Source: Brugia malayi | Taxonomy: Eukaryota > Nematoda > Chromadorea > Rhabditida > Onchocercidae | DNA: 64,000 nucleotides | Direction: 5' to 3' | Assembly (NCBI RefSeq): GCF_000002995.4 | Contig: NW_025062478.1 | Coordinates: 6,362,001-6,426,000, forward strand | Shown here: positions 15,107 to 26,583 of the stretch, piece after piece | How the letters are laid out: each line of letters opens with the position of its first letter | Position numbering within the stretch: position 1 is the first letter of the stretch | Program-made: the position numbers and the translations under genes | The notes under the pieces: generated by a model | Databases searched by the model: none | What the model was told of the DNA's origin: nothing | Seen by the model: only the letters and a program-made list of their open reading frames with translations

Positions 15107-17067
15107 CTGCAAGTATAAAAATAATTATCAAATCTGAGATGTTAGTACTAGTACCAAAGAGTGGATTAACATAACATTACGCAAGAAAACACAAATGAGA
15201 AATTACTATAGCAACAACACAAAAATGTTTCACAATGTTCAAATTATGATACCCTCATGTCTTACTACTTACTAAGTGATGTAATCGATAGCTCCAAACT
15301 GTATAACCCCAAATTACTAAACTGTCCGAATGTTGTCATTTTTACATAGTGGTAAGGTGCTTAAGTTAAGAATTCGTGAGTTAATTGGCGAGGAAAAAGT
15401 ATGCATTATTTTCTTAATATTAGTGATTCTTCACTATGTTTCATAAATTTTTTTCCTCTTTTCAAGTTACTTAAACTCGTTGCAAAATGTCTGAAAGATC
15501 ATATTTTAAAAAAGTCTTCAGTACATCTTTTCAGTGGTCTGTAAACGCATTCCGAATTGGTAAGAAATAACAGTTGTTAATGTACATATTCTTAACTTCG
15601 ACTATTTCAAGAAATCTGGTCCATATTAAGTAGGTAGTACTTTTTATAGGCAATGCTTTCTCTGCAAATGAATTCAAATGCAATTATAAGTCCAGTTCTC
15701 TGTTACACTTTTTATACAGCTCGAACGGCTTTCTTACCACAGAACGGTAATGAGTAGAACGACTCTTTTAACTAGTTTTCAACAATTTTAGATAAATCTT
15801 TATTTCATAAATCTTCGTTTATGTTTCACAAAAAAAAAATTCGTTTATATCTTGAACCGTACAGAAAGTTTCCCTGTTGCAGATGTTAAGAAAAGTGATG
15901 GTTCATGTGACGCTTCCGCCCGAAACACCCAATTGCCTGCTACCAACCACAGAAATGCAAAAACGCAATCATCCCATCTGAACATGTACGGATTCTCCAA
16001 TAGCTTCAATGCAAAATACATCTTCCTTCCTTAAAGAACATCCAGTAATGGCACTCATTTTATCCATATCCATCTCTTCTTTTAAACAGAGCCTTCCAAA
16101 GAATGCAAAAACAAAAAAAAGGCCTTTATTAATCCCTTTATTACTGCAACCAGTTTTTGCCAGAATGGAATCAGCATCCCTTCCAGATTTACTCAATTAC
16201 ATTCTGTGATCAGCTAAAACCAAACATGCAGGTACCAGGAATACCTTTAACGCTTTTTCTTAGCAGCTCTACATCACAATAGAAAAGTTCACCCAGTTGT
16301 ATCATCAATCAATAAATGATTCAGTTAGGAATTCAAGCTTCATTTCTTCTTCATTCCACTCATCATTCCTTTTTCAGTAGCCAACTAATAAAATGACCCC
16401 TTCGAAAAACTAGGGATCTCTTTTGATAATCTTTCTGGTAAAAGTGTTAAATTTGTTTAATCTAACACCAAAAGCAATTATCTGTGCACTACGACTTGTA
16501 CCGTCTAGTTATTACAACTACAAATGCTTTTAAGTAGCGCATTTCAGCCAAAAAACAAAAACTACAGCCACACAGAAAAAAATTTTAGCCATCAAGAAAA
16601 CACAAAATGGTCACGGTTCCAGTCACCTTGATTATTTTATCGTCTACTTCATACCAGTTCTGTTTTACTACAGTCAGCCATATCACGTGACGGCAATAAG
16701 AAAGGAACTAACGTAGGCAACTTGTTGACAATTCAAAACCATTTTAAACTCAGTAAAGCAATGCTTGCCTTTATCTTACATTGAAGTAGCAACAGTACCA
16801 GCACTGATCCTCGTTAACCAAAAGCACTTCAAGATTACGCAGATGTTTTGATTTCAGAAATAATATATATACAAGTACACAAACAGCTACAGATCAACAG
16901 CTACAGAAGTACCTTGAAGGGACCGTATTCGAAATGTATTCAGTACATACCCAAGTAGTGAACGCAAAGTCTTTTTAGAATGAGTCGTTGCAGCTATGCA
17001 TTACGGAATCACACGTTCAGTTGGCATCGCTTTCATTTTCTTTTATACTTCTTTTAGAAGTAAACAT
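15107..17067. other. intergenic region with moderately higher G+C; no confident gene
   Basis: Upstream of the zinc-finger gene. The block at about 15.74-16.22 kb is less A+T-rich than its surroundings and is open on both strands (15969-16196 minus, 16009-16209 plus). A good plus-strand acceptor sits near 16095. No family motif supports either strand. It could hold 5' untranslated exons or promoter sequence of the zinc-finger gene. Confidence 0.4.
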
Positions 17068-17409
17068 TTATAGATAATTCGATATAATGCTTCCTTTACA
17101 CTGAACAGTTTGCATTGTATTATCAGATTCTTTCCAAAGTGTACTGATAAGTCCGCGCGGTTCCTTACATACCCACAAATTTAAACACGATTTAAATCCT
17201 TTTGGATTCTCTGCACCGTCGTTCTCATCAATAATCCTCCTCCTCCTCAAAAACTGAGTTCTTGTGCAAAACATAGCACCAGCAACAAATTTTCCTAGCG
17301 CATACGTCAACCATAATAAAACCAACTCCGTTATTGAAACCATGTGATCAAAGTGACATAGTCTGATTCCGACCGTAATGTCAAAGTGATGTAAAACGAC
17401 CTGTACCAT
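17068..17409 (-). CDS. hypothetical 113-residue protein with one hydrophobic segment
   Basis: A single uninterrupted frame with a true ATG at 17409. A hydrophobic stretch (ITELVLLWLTYALGKFVAG) could be a membrane helix. It is followed by a basic RRRR patch and a hydrophilic C-terminus with three cysteines. Local G+C is higher than in the flanks, and the frame is among the longest in the surrounding intergenic DNA. No homologue is recognised and no splice acceptor or polyadenylation context was confirmed, so a chance frame is still possible. Confidence 0.35.
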   Translation of the reverse strand: MVQVVLHHFDITVGIRLCHFDHMVSITELVLLWLTYALGKFVAGAMFCTRTQFLRRRRIIDENDGAENPKGFKSCLNLWVCKEPRGLISTLWKESDNTMQTVQCKGSIISNYL

Positions 17410-17981
17410 ACGAATTCATGTGACATAGAAAGTAGTGTTATGAGATGACGCATATGTGGGTGAACCTGTCTCCCTGCGATCGATTCATCTGACATTTATA
17501 TCCATATGGTGCGCTTAAATGTGTCAGCTGTTTGGTTATGGTTATGGGTAGTGACGAAGTGTTTCCGCAATTTATCAATTAAATCAGTAAATATTTTAAA
17601 AATAGCTTTGCATACTGAATTTTCTATCAAATAAATAAAGAAAATTTTGAGAGATAATATACTTTGATTGATTTTAACATTGGTGAATAGGAGTTGAAGA
17701 AATGTTGAGCTGTTCATTTCGAATGCTTTCTGATGTTTGAAGCTGTCATCGATATGTTTATTATTAAATTTAGTTGAACCAAGGCACCATTCTACGAGTG
17801 TTCACTAACACTAAGGAAATAATAGTCTCATGTTTTTTCCAGAATCCATAAACATTAGATTCATTCAAGGAAATCTTTAGTTATCTTAATATTTTAAATT
17901 AAATTTGTCTAACATTAACTATAAGAAAATAAGGAAATTTCAGCCTTAACAAGTAATGGCTGATCAGCTAGCGTCTGTTTT

Positions 17982-20067
17982 TCATATCCTTAGCAAGACA
18001 ATGAAGCATATCAACAATAGTAGCGTACTGTAATCTGAACTGCTGACAGTATCCGATAAGCCGTTGCATCTGTCTCCATAACAAGTACACAATTGTACAT
18101 CACCGAATACCGGATAAAGTTGTCTGCGGTCCAGATTGTACAAATGAGCACGGGGCAAACTTCGACATTGATTTACCTAAACAGAAACGGTTATTTCTGT
18201 CCTTCTAATTCTATAGGATATTCATCTATCAATTTTTCATGATTGAAAAGCTAAACTTACCGCTTGAAAGCGATGCGTTCTTATTGCGGTCTCATTGAAA
18301 CCATTCCTTAACACTCGATCCATGCAGCCACGGATAAATTTAAAACCGATAAATACACCTAAAAAAAAAAAAAAAAAAAACATTGAAGCTTAGAAGATAC
18401 CACTAAAAGAGAAAATAATTTTCCATATTTGTTCTCCAGTCCTCAGCAGTATTGTTTGAATTCTAATCACGTGCAGCAAGAGGATAATAATCTTTAAAAA
18501 ATGAAAAGCTATGATCATTTTGAAATCCAAAAGGAAACAAGTAATGTGTGACGTTTTTCTTTGACTGATTTATGTATATATTACTATATGTGTCAATCAA
18601 GGATGTCACTTGTCCATACAATTTTACCTATTAGTTAACCCATAACCCATAAAGCCTCTCTCTGCATTAGTTTTGATGCCAGTAATTTAGTGTGGTCATG
18701 CGTCATAAATTTGTTATGTCAATTTAGTGATCAAGGAATAACCGCCAACAAACCAGCTTCAACATCCGGTTCGAGTAAATTAACACACATTGTTGAACAA
18801 ATTACAGTAGGAATATGATTTGAAAGTTGTGGCTCGTTACATCGATTCGTAAACATCTGAATATCGTAATTAAACACACCTTGCTTATCTTACATTAAAA
18901 TCTGGAAGGAAGATTGATATGGCAATAACAATTTCAGAAATTTGTCACTTAAGTGTTCTTTAACTTTAATACATCATTTTAACTGCTTGATTCTCTCTAT
19001 TCTCTCTAAATTAAGCAAAATTCAGGAAAAAGACCTTTATGGCTGATTAATTTTACAATTTCAATTCTTCCTTAGCTTCTACTTTTGAAGTGTATAACTT
19101 TTTCTTCCCTTCCTCATGCTGTTACATGTATAGAAAAAAGCTAATAAGTCCTCTTGAACTTTATTAACAAAGGCATCTAATGATGTGATTATTTTAACTT
19201 AAGAATACGAAGTTCATCTGAAGCTTTTATTGAGTTTAAGAGTTTAAGAATCAATACGTAAAATTATCATTAGAAAACCTTAGGTGCCGTATAAATATAT
19301 TGCAGATGTTCCCAGCTTTCTTGATAGCTCAGTGACATACAGGAAAAGCATTCGAACCGACGAGGTATGGTGTCTGAAAATAGATTATATGGATTGATAA
19401 GAGCTTAACTATGATAATAATCAAACTGTTAAACTTATTAACTAATATCATATTTGATATCAATGAAATAAAACTAATTTTATAAAGGGTTTCATTAAAT
19501 TAAATGGGCTTAAAATGTTATGTTGAAAATTGCAAACGGTGTTCAAATAATTTCTTAAATATTTCATATTAATCTTTCGCATTTTCATAATATCAGTATA
19601 GCAATGAAGATCCCACTATTTAAATATATTTTGACACATAAAAAGTACTGCTTTTCTTCATTGTCTTTCACACTTTTCTGTGTGATAGACAATAAAAAGG
19701 GACAATTTTCAGCTTAATTAGATAATTAATTATACCTTTTCCTTCTAGACAAGAAATAACAAATAAACTTTATAAATTCTGCTTTTGCTCACTAGACAGA
19801 CTTTAGATGCACTGTAGTAAGAACATTTCACAGTGTAAGTTGATAGAACCCATGTAAACTCAAATTTTATATAAACTGGAAAATAATTTAGAAATAGATT
19901 GATGAAAACAGACTAATAAAGCATACAAAGCGTAAATTTGAAGATAAAATGAAAGGAATGAAAATACCAAATTCCATCAATTCGTCAAATTCTCCAGCGA
20001 TGCACAAGTGTGAAATATCGATAAAAATGGCCACTATCAGTATCACCAGACTACCTACAGTTTTCAT
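17982..20067 (-). CDS. Ly6/uPAR-domain GPI-anchored protein, ODR-2-like
   Basis: A predicted cell-surface three-finger-type protein of 196 residues. Exons: 20067-19968, 19373-19279, 18856-18754, 18358-18261, 18176-17982; all phases close. The N-terminus is a signal peptide (MKTVGSLVILIVAIFIDI). The mature part has ten cysteines in Ly6-like order: FECFSCMS, NRCNEPQ, VICSTMC, FIRGCMDR, VNQCRSLPR, and the closing LCTCYGDRCN. Then comes a serine-rich spacer and a hydrophobic end (STLLLLICFIVLLRI) typical of a GPI-attachment signal. One N-E-T glycosylation site is present. C. elegans ODR-2 and its relatives share the F-x-C-x-x-C opening, the RGC element and the final CN. ODR-2 acts in sensory neurons for olfaction; a neuronal role here is inference. 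I chose ATG 20067 because the upstream in-frame start is only GTG. Confidence 0.88.
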
Positions 20068-21059
20068 TCCGACATTGTCGTTCACTTAGTCCACCAATGC
20101 CCTCTTTTCAGCTAGTTCCCGAGTTTCAGCACAATTTTATATCTGTGATATACGATTTGCTCCTTCATCATTACAAATAATAACGAAAAATAATACGCAA
20201 TAAACTTACAGCTCAGAAACAGAAAACCTTTAATTAAGAGAAAGGACTTTGAACGAACACAATCTGAAATTTTGTGCAGAAAATGACAAAGGGAATATGT
20301 TGGAAAGTTGGTAAAAATTTTACATGAGAGTGGATGAAATAAGTGATGCGAGTGATAAAAACTACTTGTGATTAAAATATCCTAAATGTGATTTTTTGTG
20401 ATGGCACACATAAGATAAAAGTATTTCAAGCATTTCAGAATGCAGTTCGATAGATGAAATTTAACAAATAATATTATCTGTTTTTAAAAAGATTGCTAAC
20501 GTCATTCACGATTAAAAAGCATAATTCATTAAGAGATAATGAATAATTAAGTTAAAATATGGGTATGTATTCTCAAAAGACGTTCATTATACTTGTAGAG
20601 AATGAAAGAAGTGATCTAAATTGCGGATAGCAAACAATTTAAAATTAAGAGAACATTGAAAACACTACAATTAATATTGAAATTTCCTTCTTAGAAGTCA
20701 TCATTTTGAACATGTCAAAGAAAACTTCTGGAAATGCCGCCCCATTCGATTTGAAGACAGTAGAATTTCAGTAGTACCCAGTACATAGAGAATGTCCTTT
20801 CCGCTCTTAATTTGTCAACCAAGACATTCAACTAAAAATATATGACAATAAATGGTCCAATCATCCGTTTTGACATATTACAATATTTCGAACATTACTT
20901 TATGCTTATTTTCATGCTTACTCTCTTCAACTGTCAGATATAATTTAAATATAAAAGCAGAATTTTATCATATTTTATCTAGTTTGTGAAATTAACACTT
21001 AATTATCCAAAAAGAACATGAAAAAACCTTGAATTATCAAAGTTATAACAGACAATCGC
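20068..21059. other. intergenic region between Ly6 gene and inverted repeat
   Basis: A+T-rich sequence with only short open frames and no motif. It would include the promoter of the Ly6 gene. The last eight bases (21052-21059) nearly match the eight bases just outside the right arm of the inverted repeat. Confidence 0.5.
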
Positions 21060-22687
21060 AAAATAAAATGTATATATAGGTCTGATGAAAAGAAAAATAG
21101 AGGAACTGAGTAAAAATTAAAAGTTTCCTTGGTGAAATAGAAAAATAGAATTGTCGCGATTTTCCATATGTCGAAAACCAAGTTAGTTAGATTAAAAAAT
21201 ATAATTGTTAGATTTATTTAGGCATAAACTTATAGACTCTGTATATTTTTCCTACAAATGAAAAACTATGGAATACATTTGTGAGAAATTATCGATCGGA
21301 AATAAAATGTTTCAAATTATTACCAGATCAGAAATATCTGTCTGACAATTGAAAATTATTGTTGCATTTGTTAGATGGCATTTGTTAGAGTAGTAAAATG
21401 AAGGACTATTGTCTTTACTTTCTGGGAATGTTAGTTCCAAAATTCTATTATTATCAAGATCTCTCCAATCAAGGCTATTCAAAAGTAAGGTAACGAGAAT
21501 GCGACTTTTTCTGGATAAGTTGAGAATTATTTGCGTCTTTTTCATTTTACATCAGTTTTGTTTACATCAAACTACTGGGAAGTCGTAAAAGCAATAAAAG
21601 TGAAACAAAATTCGCTTCTTGCCGTACCATATTTTGACGAGACAGGCAATTAGATAGAACTGTTTCAATCATTTTTGTTTGTTGGCTTCGCAGAGAAAAC
21701 TTTGACCGCTTGGAACTTGCTTTTCATTTTGCTTCTCGAACAATTCTCTTATTCTTTCTTCGAAGTGTTAAACAATAAATTGACATTATCTCACTTTTCT
21801 GTTCAATATATTCAGTAAATAAGCCATTGAAAAGTACGATAAGTAGCAGAATTTTGAAGTTTATTGAATACATTGGAAAAAAGCTATTGCTTCCCATCCT
21901 TAAAAGCTGGAAACTTCATTTGCATTCTTATCGTATCATCGCACTTAAGCTTGATATCCTTGATCAATCAAACAGATTTAGAATAAGTCAAAACTCTCTG
22001 AATCACTTCTCTAACGAATTATCATGACTAATGCATGATTAAAAAAGAAATGCAACAATTAAATTTATTAAAGGCTGTAATGGAATGCTAAGGGTATTTA
22101 TTTACCTTTTATAAAAATTTTAAAGTTAGATGAGATAAATATGTGTACAAACAATTTTTTACTGCATAATTTTTTAATGTAAAATTAATTTCAAACAGAT
22201 GAGTTGCTTCTTCATCAGTTTCTGTTAGGTTAGGTGATGATAAACTAGAAAAAAAAAGGCTGTCTGAGAATAAATCTGAGCAAACTGCTGATAGTTAATT
22301 TTTCATCAGTTACTGAAAACAAGTGTTTCACCTGCTTATTTCAATAAAACAGAATTTGGAATGGCGGGAATGTCTTGAGGAAAGTGTTTTTTTTAGCATA
22401 AGCAAAAATTAGTGAAATGTATCGCTTTATAATGACTGCTACATCGAGCACTCACAGCTGTAAGATTCAAATCAATTCAATCCTCTCCTGTCTTTGTTGA
22501 ACTCTAATGACAGCTAATGAATAGCAAAGAAAAAATAAAATGTCGCAGCTTTTCTGCTTCTTTTCTGTAATTTTTTTAGCTTCTTTGGTTTTTCCCACCA
22601 CATTCTATTGTACATTTCAGTCTTGCAAATTATAAGCATGCAAAATCAAATCAGCTATTGCTTTCGATCGGAATGAGATCATTACTA
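21060..22687. repeat. left arm of a 1,628 bp inverted repeat
   Basis: The reverse complement of this arm is at 23680-25307. Paired coordinates sum to 46,367 throughout, so there is no indel, and every segment I compared matched, including a run of nine A residues. Match is lost at once beyond 21060 (C against A at 21059) and beyond 22687. The arm holds two short frames, mirrored exactly in the other arm: 77 residues at 21312-21545 minus and 66 codons at 21827-22027 plus (the latter opens with TTG). Neither resembles a transposase or any known protein. Confidence 0.95.
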
Positions 22688-23679
22688 TGGTGATTCTAAA
22701 TTCTAAGTGACAAAAAGATGGAAAAGATGTTTGATAAAGCAACATGAGTCAGTTACGAAGTCAGAAAAGTGACAGCTTTAAACACACTGTAATTCTTTTT
22801 TTCTTTAATTTTTTTAAAGGCGGAAATTTCAAGTGTAAGGCTTGCTTGAAATCAGTCAAACATGACTGATAGCTAATATATGCAGACAGAGGACTAACGG
22901 ACACAATCATTTTCTCTATGTTCCCTCTATTTCCACTCCCTGTTTCTCTTTCAAAGGAAACAGCAATTTTGAAAACTCGAGAATAAGGCATGATAGTGAA
23001 AAAATTAAGAATTTTAAGCAATTCGAACTCGCTCTAATAAAAGAGAAAACTGAAAATTGCAAGCATAAATAATTGAGGTTGCTTACTTCAAGCACAATTA
23101 ATGATTTCATTTTTTGCAGTACGAACTTTCCTAACGACAACGATTTTCACTCACAATTCGAAAATGATATAAAATGAAGTCTGAAATGACTTTTATTATT
23201 TAACATATATGAAGCTGCTACGATATGAATGAATGAATAGCTGAAATGCAAACAACTCTCTCAGCTTTATCTAGAAAAGCTAAGAGATCCAAATTCACAC
23301 GAAGATAATTCTTCACCCCAAGGGACAAAGCAGTACTGTTTTTCAATTCCATCGATTCTTTCGATTCATTGGTTCTTTAGCATGTCGAACAATCTAACAC
23401 AACAGTATGTGATTGAAACGCAATAAAAATATTCTTCAATATCACACTTAACGTTACAGCCATTATTCTAACTGATCAACATATGTGCTATCCTTTTCCC
23501 TAGTAATGTCCACTTTTCGATTTTGTTAAAAAGAAAATTTTTGAAGCAGATAACTCATAGTCTTGGACATTCAAAAACATTCGTTTTAACAGCTTCTCAT
23601 ATTTTCATTCTTCAGCGGTTGTCTGAGAGTTAATGCATTGGTAAAGTCAGAAAAAAAAAAAAAAAAAAAACACTGAATG
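22688..23679. other. 992 bp spacer between the inverted-repeat arms
   Basis: Single-copy, A+T-rich sequence. It contains overlapping minus-strand frames (22761-23021 and 22916-23140) without recognisable motifs, and a run of 20 A at 23651-23670 close to the right arm. No transposase, integrase or reverse-transcriptase motif was seen. Confidence 0.7.
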
Positions 23680-25307
23680 TAGTAATGATCTCATTCCGAT
23701 CGAAAGCAATAGCTGATTTGATTTTGCATGCTTATAATTTGCAAGACTGAAATGTACAATAGAATGTGGTGGGAAAAACCAAAGAAGCTAAAAAAATTAC
23801 AGAAAAGAAGCAGAAAAGCTGCGACATTTTATTTTTTCTTTGCTATTCATTAGCTGTCATTAGAGTTCAACAAAGACAGGAGAGGATTGAATTGATTTGA
23901 ATCTTACAGCTGTGAGTGCTCGATGTAGCAGTCATTATAAAGCGATACATTTCACTAATTTTTGCTTATGCTAAAAAAAACACTTTCCTCAAGACATTCC
24001 CGCCATTCCAAATTCTGTTTTATTGAAATAAGCAGGTGAAACACTTGTTTTCAGTAACTGATGAAAAATTAACTATCAGCAGTTTGCTCAGATTTATTCT
24101 CAGACAGCCTTTTTTTTTCTAGTTTATCATCACCTAACCTAACAGAAACTGATGAAGAAGCAACTCATCTGTTTGAAATTAATTTTACATTAAAAAATTA
24201 TGCAGTAAAAAATTGTTTGTACACATATTTATCTCATCTAACTTTAAAATTTTTATAAAAGGTAAATAAATACCCTTAGCATTCCATTACAGCCTTTAAT
24301 AAATTTAATTGTTGCATTTCTTTTTTAATCATGCATTAGTCATGATAATTCGTTAGAGAAGTGATTCAGAGAGTTTTGACTTATTCTAAATCTGTTTGAT
24401 TGATCAAGGATATCAAGCTTAAGTGCGATGATACGATAAGAATGCAAATGAAGTTTCCAGCTTTTAAGGATGGGAAGCAATAGCTTTTTTCCAATGTATT
24501 CAATAAACTTCAAAATTCTGCTACTTATCGTACTTTTCAATGGCTTATTTACTGAATATATTGAACAGAAAAGTGAGATAATGTCAATTTATTGTTTAAC
24601 ACTTCGAAGAAAGAATAAGAGAATTGTTCGAGAAGCAAAATGAAAAGCAAGTTCCAAGCGGTCAAAGTTTTCTCTGCGAAGCCAACAAACAAAAATGATT
24701 GAAACAGTTCTATCTAATTGCCTGTCTCGTCAAAATATGGTACGGCAAGAAGCGAATTTTGTTTCACTTTTATTGCTTTTACGACTTCCCAGTAGTTTGA
24801 TGTAAACAAAACTGATGTAAAATGAAAAAGACGCAAATAATTCTCAACTTATCCAGAAAAAGTCGCATTCTCGTTACCTTACTTTTGAATAGCCTTGATT
24901 GGAGAGATCTTGATAATAATAGAATTTTGGAACTAACATTCCCAGAAAGTAAAGACAATAGTCCTTCATTTTACTACTCTAACAAATGCCATCTAACAAA
25001 TGCAACAATAATTTTCAATTGTCAGACAGATATTTCTGATCTGGTAATAATTTGAAACATTTTATTTCCGATCGATAATTTCTCACAAATGTATTCCATA
25101 GTTTTTCATTTGTAGGAAAAATATACAGAGTCTATAAGTTTATGCCTAAATAAATCTAACAATTATATTTTTTAATCTAACTAACTTGGTTTTCGACATA
25201 TGGAAAATCGCGACAATTCTATTTTTCTATTTCACCAAGGAAACTTTTAATTTTTACTCAGTTCCTCTATTTTTCTTTTCATCAGACCTATATATACATT
25301 TTATTTT
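23680..25307. repeat. right arm of a 1,628 bp inverted repeat
   Basis: Reverse complement of 21060-22687 with no difference seen in the segments compared. It carries mirror copies of the two short frames, at 24340-24540 minus and 24822-25055 plus. Directly outside it, at 25308-25315, is an eight-base word differing at one position from the word at 21052-21059. Confidence 0.95.
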
Positions 25308-26055
25308 ACAATTGCTTATTGTTTATAGCATTTGAGAAACATTTCAGAAAAGGTATAGATGACAATGTGAATCTTAAGATTTCTAATAAGAAATCGGACG
25401 AAGCCGAGATGTAACCAAAAATGTAGAATTAAAAGTAAAGTTAGCCGTTAGAAAGTACCGCTAGAAAGTAAAGACTAATCAGAAAACGATATGTAATTGT
25501 TTTTTACTCTATGATTGTTTTCTACTCTGCTGTTGAAGTTATAAGTAATATTTAAGTTTTCTCGACGAAGATGCCCTCTTTCTCTTTCTCTAAAAGTGAG
25601 AATAAAAAAGGGAAAAACTTTTGTACTACTAGATAATATAATATAATGGAAAGTATGGTATCTCAAATCAGATCGATAACATTTAACATAGTTCAGACGT
25701 AGCACAGAAAAGACACAGTATGAACTTGTTAGGAAGTATTCACAATTCACTCTTCTTACCTCACTATTTCTTTTATCTTTTGAATGTAGTAAGAAAATTT
25801 TAGTGTTATACATAACAATCATTCAATATCAGTTAAAAATAATTCAAAAAAAAAATCTAAAAAAAAGAGTTCAAAATTTTGTTGATCAAAAAAAGTTCAC
25901 TTCAAATTCTGTTCAAAATTGATTACAAATAAGATAATATCACTCACTGCTTTACCGAGTTATTATTATACAATAACAGAGTAGTAAAAAAGTCAACATG
26001 TCTAATGAATGGATTTTCCTGTGTGTAATGTCAAAGTGCAAAATGAAACTGTAAA

Positions 26056-26583
26056 TTAAAATAAATAAGTTAATAATAACTGTAACTTTAGGAAGAAAGG
26101 AAATGATGAATCAATATGATTGTTCTCTTTAATGAAATATCCGCGTATGGTAGAGGAAAAATAGGAAATGAATTCATTAAATGTTTCGAACTCACTAAAT
26201 GCTTTAACTATAGAAGGAAAATGCCAAAAGTTCTCCTCTACAGAGCCGAAATCTAAGAGTTAGAGTTGCATTGAAGGCCCTTTAAGATGAAGAGCAACTT
26301 CTACTAATTGAGAATATTACTAGATGATAAATCCTTAACTAAACTGAAAGTAAAGAAAATATGTACGGTGGAAAAGTTGGAATGACTTACTGTAAATTCT
26401 GAGTTTCGAATAAGTTGCAGCACTCCATGCTGTGCGTACAAATTCTGTCCTTTGGGCGCTGTTTTCAGTCAAAGCATCGGAAACTGGGATATTATTCGAA
26501 GATTGCACCCTTTTGGCACTATTTAATTTATAGTAGGTGCACCATATCAGTACTACTGATAACGTTGTACTTGAAGACAACAT
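26056..26583 (-). CDS. hypothetical small secreted protein, two exons
   Basis: Not recognised. Exon 1 runs 26583-26391 from a true ATG to a consensus GTAAGT donor. Exon 2 runs 26252-26056 from a TCTTAG acceptor to a TAA stop. Phases join (one base plus two), giving 129 residues. The N-terminus (MLSSSTTLSVVLIWCTYY) looks like a signal peptide or signal anchor. The following polar part includes ENSAQRTEFVRTAWSAATY. Exon 2 is rich in Phe and Tyr (VEENFWHFPSIVKAFSEF) and stays open for 64 codons in an A+T-rich area, which favours coding. Only one cysteine is present, in the leader. It lies 750 bp from the inverted repeat. Exon 2 is unlikely to be chance, but there is no homology evidence. Confidence 0.45.

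Noticed and set aside
24822..25055. 77-residue frame in both arms of the inverted repeat as a transposon protein
   Set aside because: Its two copies come from the repeat itself, so duplication is not evidence of coding. No DDE, HTH or other mobile-element motif is present.
25475..25822. 115-residue minus-strand frame
   Set aside because: Low-complexity composition, no motif or splice support, in A+T-rich DNA where frames of this length occur by chance.
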